Below are positions 8,603-11,956 of a stretch of DNA of 11,956 nucleotides, piece by piece (the first letter of the stretch is position 1; each line of letters begins with the position of its first letter). Position numbers and translations under genes: made by a program. This DNA is from Tannerella sp. (GTDB taxonomy: Bacteria > Bacteroidota > Bacteroidia > Bacteroidales > Tannerellaceae): assembly GCA_031289515.1 (NCBI GenBank), contig JAITPH010000218.1:1-11956 (forward strand). The letters are read 5' to 3'. The notes under the pieces were generated by a model. It was not told the DNA's origin, searched no databases, and saw only the letters and a program-made list of their open reading frames with translations.

Positions 8603-8664
8603 ATCTTGCAGAAGATGATTTTAAGAATTGGCGTTTTTTGTCGATTGCGTTTACCCGATTGTAA
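8599..8664 (+). other. Possible 21-codon overlapping small ORF
   Basis: An ATG at 8599 overlaps the symporter stop as ATGA. AGGAGG at 8588-8593, five bases upstream, is a stronger Shine-Dalgarno match than any other I checked in the window. The frame encodes 21 residues (MNLAEDDFKNW, then RFLSIAFTRL) and ends with TAA at 8662-8664. I recognise no family. It could be a translationally coupled small protein, a relic of a deleted downstream gene, or chance: the AGGAGG also encodes the basic C-terminal tail of the symporter. Confidence 0.25.
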
Positions 8665-8705
8665 AATTTTTCCCGTGTAAGGGGTGTTATCTCGATTAAA
8701 TCATT

Positions 8706-8713
8706 TAAATTTG
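8706..8713 (+). promoter_or_regulatory. Putative Bacteroidetes -7 promoter element (TAAATTTG) upstream of ung
   Basis: TAAATTTG matches the Bacteroidetes sigma-70-type -7 consensus TAnnTTTG exactly and ends 20 bases before the ung start, leaving room for a short leader. I see no good TTTG -33 element at the expected distance, so the promoter would be weak or depend on other factors. Confidence 0.45.
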
Positions 8714-8733
8714 TCGGCGAAAAATAAAGAAAG

Positions 8734-9396
8734 ATGAATGTAAAAATCGAACAGAGCTGGAAGGAATGTCTGGCTGAAGAATTTGATAAACCGTATTTCG
8801 GTCAGCTGACCGAATTTGTCCGCAACGAATATAAACACTCGGCGGTATATCCTCCCGCGGCGTTAATTTTTAATGCCTTCGACCGTTGTCCGTTCGATAA
8901 GGTCAAGGTTGTGCTGCTCGGTCAGGATCCGTATCACGAGCCTCGTCAGGCGCACGGACTTTGCTTCTCGGTGCAGGAAGGCACGGCTTTTCCGCCGTCT
9001 CTGGTAAATATCTTCAAGGAGGTGCAGGCGGACTTGGGACGTCCGGCGCCACGAAACGGAGACCTTACGCGGTGGGCGGAACAGGGCGTGCTGCTGCTTA
9101 ATGCCACGCTGACCGTTCGCGCACATTCGGCCGGGTCGCATCAGAACAGGGGATGGGAGATTTTTACGGATGCAGTGATAAAATGCCTCGCGACACGTCG
9201 GCAACATGTCGCATATCTGTTGTGGGGAGCTTATGCGCAACGAAAGGGCGCGATTATCGACAAAACAAAGAATCTTGTGCTTGAGTCGCCTCATCCGTCG
9301 CCTCTGTCGGCAAGTCGCGGCTTCTTCGGAAACAGACATTTCAGCAAAACAAATGCCTATCTCGTAGAGACCGGACAAACGGCGATTGAGTTTTAG
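8734..9396 (+). CDS. ung: Uracil-DNA glycosylase (family 1)
   Basis: This 220-residue base-excision repair enzyme removes uracil from DNA by hydrolysing the N-glycosidic bond. All family-1 motifs are present and the numbering nearly matches E. coli Ung: GQDPYH at 63-68 with catalytic Asp65 and Tyr67, Phe78 in GLCFSV stacking on uracil, Asn123 in LLLNATLTV recognising uracil, and HPSPLS at 187-192 with catalytic His187 and the DNA minor-groove loop. The length is normal and the gene looks intact. It lies 131 bp after the symporter stop, with a TAAATTTG promoter-like element in between, so it is probably transcribed separately from the PUL. No clear terminator separates them, so read-through is possible. 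Confidence 0.98.
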   Translation: MNVKIEQSWKECLAEEFDKPYFGQLTEFVRNEYKHSAVYPPAALIFNAFDRCPFDKVKVVLLGQDPYHEPRQAHGLCFSVQEGTAFPPSLVNIFKEVQADLGRPAPRNGDLTRWAEQGVLLLNATLTVRAHSAGSHQNRGWEIFTDAVIKCLATRRQHVAYLLWGAYAQRKGAIIDKTKNLVLESPHPSPLSASRGFFGNRHFSKTNAYLVETGQTAIEF

Positions 9397-9499
9397 TCTA
9401 AAGTCGAAAGCCGGAAGCCAAAAGTTGCAAGTCGGAAGCAGTAAGTCGCAAGTCAAAAGCAGTAAGTTGCAAGTCAAAAACAGTAAGTCAAAAGTAAAC
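9395..9499 (+). repeat. Heptad (7-bp) tandem repeat array in the ung-fumarase gap
   Basis: From the last two bases of the ung stop codon, about 15 consecutive 7-bp units follow in register, mostly starting AG and ending A (forms such as AGTCAAA and AGCAGTA). A 21-bp higher-order unit of three heptads is visible in four copies at 9402-9422, 9423-9443, 9444-9464 and 9465-9485. The last three are very similar; the first is more diverged. The array fills most of the 121-bp gap before the fumarase start. Its function is unknown; replication slippage of a simple sequence would explain it. Confidence 0.85.
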
Positions 9500-9517
9500 A
9501 AATAAATAACAAGTAAC

Positions 9518-11137
9518 ATGGAATTTAAATATCAAGAGCCGTTCCCGACGGGTAGGGACACGACAGAGTATTATCTGCTGACGAAAGATTATGTATCGAC
9601 GTCTGCATTTGAAGGACAGGAAATCCTTAAAATAGAGGCCGAAGGTCTGACGGCGCTCGCCAAGGCTGCATTTCGCGATGTCGCCTTTTTGCTTAGAACA
9701 GACCATCAACAGCAAGTCGCACGGATATTGTCCGACCCCGAAGCAAGCGAGAACGACCGCTTTGTAGCGCTGACGTTTCTCCGTAACGCGGAGGTCTCGG
9801 CGAAGGGACAGTTACCTTTCTGTCAGGACACCGGCACGGCTATCATAACAGGCAAGAAAGGTCAGCGGGTATGGACGGACGGAAACGACGAGGAAGCGCT
9901 GTCGAAAGGAGTTTTCAGGACTTATACCGAAGAAAACCTCCGCTATTCGCAGAACGTGCCGCTCACGATGTACGAGGAGAAAAACACCGGATGCAACCTT
10001 CCGGCACAGATAGACCTGTATGCCGTCAAGGGCGACGAATACAAGTTCCTCTGCATAGCGAAAGGCGGCGGCTCGGCGAACAAGACTTATCTTTTTCAGG
10101 AGACTAAAGCGTTGCTTAATCCCGATACCCTGACTGCGTTCCTCGTAGAGAAGATGAAAACGCTCGGAACGGCAGCCTGTCCGCCCTATCACATTGCATT
10201 CGTGATTGGCGGCACGTCGGCGGAGACGAATCTGAAGACGGTGAAACTCGCGTCCGCACATTACTACGACAACTTGCCGACGCAGGGCAACGACGGCGGA
10301 CAGGCGTTTCGCGACGTCGAACTCGAACGTAAAGTCCTCGAAGAGGCGTACGGCATCGGACTCGGCGCGCAGTTCGGCGGCAAGTATTTCGCTCACGACA
10401 TAAGGATAATCCGCCTGCCGCGTCACGGCGCATCGTGTCCGGTCGGGATGGGCGTCTCCTGCTCTGCCGACCGCAACATCAAGGCAAAGATAAACAGGGA
10501 CGGTATCTGGATTGAACGGCTGGAGACGAACCCCGCGCGTTTCATCCCCGAAGAATTGCGCCGTGCGGGCGAAGGCGACGCCGTCAGGATCGACCTCAAC
10601 AGAAACATGTCCGACATCCTTCGGGAGCTGGACCGGTATCCGGTAGCAACGCGCCTGTCGCTGAGCGGGACGATTGTCGTCGGCCGCGACATCGCCCACG
10701 CCAAACTGAAGGAGCGCATCGACCGCGGCGAAGGACTGCCGCAGTACGTCAAAGACCATCCGATATATTACGCCGGACCGGCAAAGACGCCCGCGGGCAT
10801 GGCTTCCGGTTCGTTCGGTCCGACGACGGCCGGGCGCATGGATTCATACGTTGACCTGTTTCAGTCGCAGGGCGGAAGCATGGTTATGATAGCCAAAGGC
10901 AACCGCAGCCAGCAGGTGACGGACGCCTGCCGAAAATACGGCGGATTCTACCTCGGAAGCATCGGCGGCCCGGCTGCCGTCCTCGCACTCGAAAGCATCC
11001 GGAAGGTGGAATGCCTCGAATATCCGGAACTCGGCATGGAGGCAATCTGGAAAATAGAAGTCGAGAATTTTCCGGCATTCATTCTTGTGGACAACAAGGG
11101 AAACGACTTTTTCAAACAACTTAAACCGCGGAGATAA
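9518..11137 (+). CDS. fumA: Fumarate hydratase class I, [4Fe-4S]-dependent
   Basis: This 539-residue single-chain class I fumarase interconverts fumarate and malate in the cytoplasm. In anaerobic Bacteroidetes it probably works in the malate-to-fumarate direction of the reductive branch that makes succinate. The three cluster ligands are visible: Cys102 in FCQDTG, Cys221 in AACPPYH and Cys315 in MGVSCSADRN. Their spacings of 119 and 94 residues are those of E. coli FumA and the Leishmania enzyme. Other family blocks are NTGCNLPAQIDLY (156-168), KGGGSANKTYLF (182-193), GGTSAETNLKTVK (231-243), and KTPAGMASGSFGPTTAGRMD (423-442), the last in the C-terminal domain. The enzyme is intact and of full length. 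It lies downstream of ung with the heptad array between them, and is followed after 4 bp by the CBM9-like gene, so those two are likely cotranscribed. The fumA/fumB naming is not distinguishable. Confidence 0.97.
   Translation: MEFKYQEPFPTGRDTTEYYLLTKDYVSTSAFEGQEILKIEAEGLTALAKAAFRDVAFLLRTDHQQQVARILSDPEASENDRFVALTFLRNAEVSAKGQLPFCQDTGTAIITGKKGQRVWTDGNDEEALSKGVFRTYTEENLRYSQNVPLTMYEEKNTGCNLPAQIDLYAVKGDEYKFLCIAKGGGSANKTYLFQETKALLNPDTLTAFLVEKMKTLGTAACPPYHIAFVIGGTSAETNLKTVKLASAHYYDNLPTQGNDGGQAFRDVELERKVLEEAYGIGLGAQFGGKYFAHDIRIIRLPRHGASCPVGMGVSCSADRNIKAKINRDGIWIERLETNPARFIPEELRRAGEGDAVRIDLNRNMSDILRELDRYPVATRLSLSGTIVVGRDIAHAKLKERIDRGEGLPQYVKDHPIYYAGPAKTPAGMASGSFGPTTAGRMDSYVDLFQSQGGSMVMIAKGNRSQQVTDACRKYGGFYLGSIGGPAAVLALESIRKVECLEYPELGMEAIWKIEVENFPAFILVDNKGNDFFKQLKPRR
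11130..11133 (+). promoter_or_regulatory. Ribosome binding site GGAG deciding the start at 11142
   Basis: GGAG lies 8 bases before the ATG at 11142, inside the last codons of the fumarase gene. It favours 11142 over the in-frame ATG at 11085, which would overlap the fumarase by 53 bases and add 19 residues unrelated to the family's N-terminus. Confidence 0.6.
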
Positions 11138-11141
11138 AGCC

Positions 11142-11783
11142 ATGAAATCACTTAAAGTACCGGTATTGCACGAACTGGACGGCATTTCGCTGTCCGGCGC
11201 CGCCGCCCTGATGGAGACGCGGGCTTTGCGGCAAAGCATCGACGAGGTCAACTGGAGCGAGTATCCGTACAGGCCTGTTGCCGTCTTCGATATTGCGCGC
11301 GGCGGTAAGGATTTGTATATTCACTATTTCGTCCGCGGGATGTCGCTGCGCGCATTGTCGGACGAGGACGGAACGTATGTGCATCCCGACAGCTGTGTCG
11401 AGTTTTTCATGCGGAGGAAGGATGAACTGTTTTATACGAACTTCGAGTTCAACTGCATCGGAACGTGCCTCGCCGCGCGCGGGTCTAACCGCAACGGACG
11501 GACGCCTTTCACTTCGAGCGAATACAGGAAGATACGCCGTTATACGACGGTCGACCGCGAGGCTTTTGCGGAGAAGACCGGTATCCATGAATGGGAAATC
11601 ACGGTTGCGATACCGTTTGAACTGATGGGTCTCGACGCGAACAGCCTTCCGGACTGCATACGCGGCAACTTCTACAAGTGCGCGGACTTGACGGCCAATC
11701 CGCATTACGTCACGTGGAGTCCGATCGACCTGCCTTCGCCCGACTATCATTGCCCGGAACACTTCGGGGAAATCTGCTTTTGA
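11142..11783 (+). CDS. CBM9-like carbohydrate-binding domain protein, cytoplasmic
   Basis: This 213-residue protein resembles the CBM9-like (CBM9_2 type) single-domain proteins common in Bacteroidetes. Recognised features are the early Trp in EVNWSEYPYRPVAVF (35-49), the beta strand DSCVEFF (83-89), YTNFEFNCIGTCLAA (98-112), WEITVAIPFELMGL (151-164), and the C-terminal NFYKCADLTANPHYVTW block ending near HFGE. No signal peptide or membrane segment is present, so it should be cytoplasmic. That is odd for a sugar-binding fold, which is often linked to xylan or cellulose binding outside the cell. The start at 11142 is supported by GGAG and the 4-bp gap after the fumarase stop. No enzymatic motif is seen. 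A strong terminator follows 28 bp after the stop. Function is unknown; the family call is by sequence pattern only. Confidence 0.85.
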   Translation: MKSLKVPVLHELDGISLSGAAALMETRALRQSIDEVNWSEYPYRPVAVFDIARGGKDLYIHYFVRGMSLRALSDEDGTYVHPDSCVEFFMRRKDELFYTNFEFNCIGTCLAARGSNRNGRTPFTSSEYRKIRRYTTVDREAFAEKTGIHEWEITVAIPFELMGLDANSLPDCIRGNFYKCADLTANPHYVTWSPIDLPSPDYHCPEHFGEICF

Positions 11784-11811
11784 GTCATCGACAATTGACA
11801 ATGACTTTATT

Positions 11812-11866
11812 GCAACGGTACATGGGATATAACCTATCCATAGTACCGTTGCTTTAATTTTTAATT
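11812..11866 (+). terminator. Rho-independent terminator after the CBM9-like gene
   Basis: GCAACGGTAC at 11812-11821 pairs perfectly with GTACCGTTGC at 11843-11852. The stem extends inward through ATGGGATA against TATCCAT with two single-base bulges, leaving a ~5-base loop. The + strand then reads TTTAATTTTTAATT, a U-rich tail as expected for intrinsic termination. On the minus strand the tail after the hairpin (AATAAAGTCA) is not U-rich, so it acts mainly for + strand transcripts. Confidence 0.85.
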
Positions 11867-11956
11867 GCTTATGTAAGAATCGGGCATGCCTGTCTCTGTG
11901 AATTTATTCGGTATTGAACACTTCAATTCGACTTCCGTCTTTTGATTTTCCATTAT
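11861..11956 (-). CDS. Possible C-terminal end of a convergent minus-strand gene, cut by the window edge
   Basis: On the minus strand an open frame enters from the right edge and runs 31 codons to TAA (plus-strand 11861-11863). It reads MENQKTEVELKC, then SIPNKFTETG and MPDSYISN, after one leading codon. The composition is protein-like and the strong + strand terminator just beyond fits convergent genes. The tail is too short to assign a family, and it could be a chance frame. Confidence 0.4.
   Translation of the reverse strand: MMENQKTEVELKCSIPNKFTETGMPDSYISN

Noticed and set aside
8652..8686. Weak ACCC/GGGT inverted repeat after the symporter as a terminator
   Set aside because: The stem is only 4 bp with a ~25-base loop and no U-rich tail in the right place.
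9395..9499. Heptad array as a CRISPR or as coding sequence
   Set aside because: The units are 7/21 bp with no repeat-spacer structure. The minus-strand frame through it (Leu/Thr/Cys-rich) is only a translation of the simple repeat plus an antisense shadow of ung.
9812..10759. Long antisense open frame (315 codons) opposite the fumarase
   Set aside because: It is a by-product of GC-rich codon use in the intact fumarase gene; no family features seen.
11085..11141. Upstream in-frame ATG of the CBM9-like gene
   Set aside because: It would overlap the fumarase by 53 bases, lacks a ribosome site and adds residues not typical of the family; 11142 has GGAG in position.
9518..11783. Higher GC of the fumarase/CBM9-like pair as a sign of horizontal transfer
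   Set aside because: The difference from the PUL genes is visible but moderate, and a class I fumarase is a normal housekeeping gene; the PUL is the more likely mobile part.

Overview
This window is most likely from a member of the Bacteroidetes, probably Bacteroidales. The evidence is a run of lipoprotein genes typical of a Sus-type polysaccharide utilization locus (PUL), IPT/TIG-repeat surface glycan-binding proteins, A-rich leaders instead of strong Shine-Dalgarno sites, and a TAnnTTTG-type promoter element ahead of ung. All confident genes lie on the + strand.

Positions 1-8602 are the downstream half of a beta-mannan or glucomannan PUL. In order it encodes: the 3' part of a glycan-binding lipoprotein with two IPT/TIG-like domains and an SGBP-B-like C-terminal domain; a 781-residue lipoprotein with six IPT/TIG-like repeats and two tandem C-terminal beta-rich modules; a GH26 beta-mannanase lipoprotein; a GH5 endo-glucanase/mannanase lipoprotein; a GH130 4-O-beta-mannosyl-glucose phosphorylase; and a GPH-family sugar:cation symporter. 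Intergenic gaps are 8-21 bp, so this is read as one operon whose promoter and SusC/SusD pair, if present, lie upstream of the window. The inferred flow is: binding at the cell surface, cleavage by GH26 and GH5 in the envelope, import of the disaccharide by the symporter, and cytoplasmic phosphorolysis to mannose-1-phosphate and glucose. The mannobiose 2-epimerase that accompanies this phosphorylase and symporter in Bacteroides fragilis is not seen here. A 21-codon reading frame with an ATGA overlap sits where another gene could follow.

Positions 8603-11783 hold genes not obviously tied to the PUL: ung (uracil-DNA glycosylase), a class I [4Fe-4S] fumarate hydratase, and 4 bp after it a small cytoplasmic-looking protein of the CBM9-like family. 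Between ung and the fumarase is a 105-bp array with a 7-bp period. The CBM9-like gene ends in a clear hairpin terminator at about 11812-11866. The last ~96 bp may hold the C-terminal end of a convergent minus-strand gene.

I see no tRNA, rRNA, CRISPR array, insertion sequence or phage genes. The window is best explained as a known type of mannan PUL beside housekeeping genes. The unusual points are the GH5-for-epimerase gene content, the duplicated C-terminal module of the large binding protein, the heptad array and the tiny overlapping frame.
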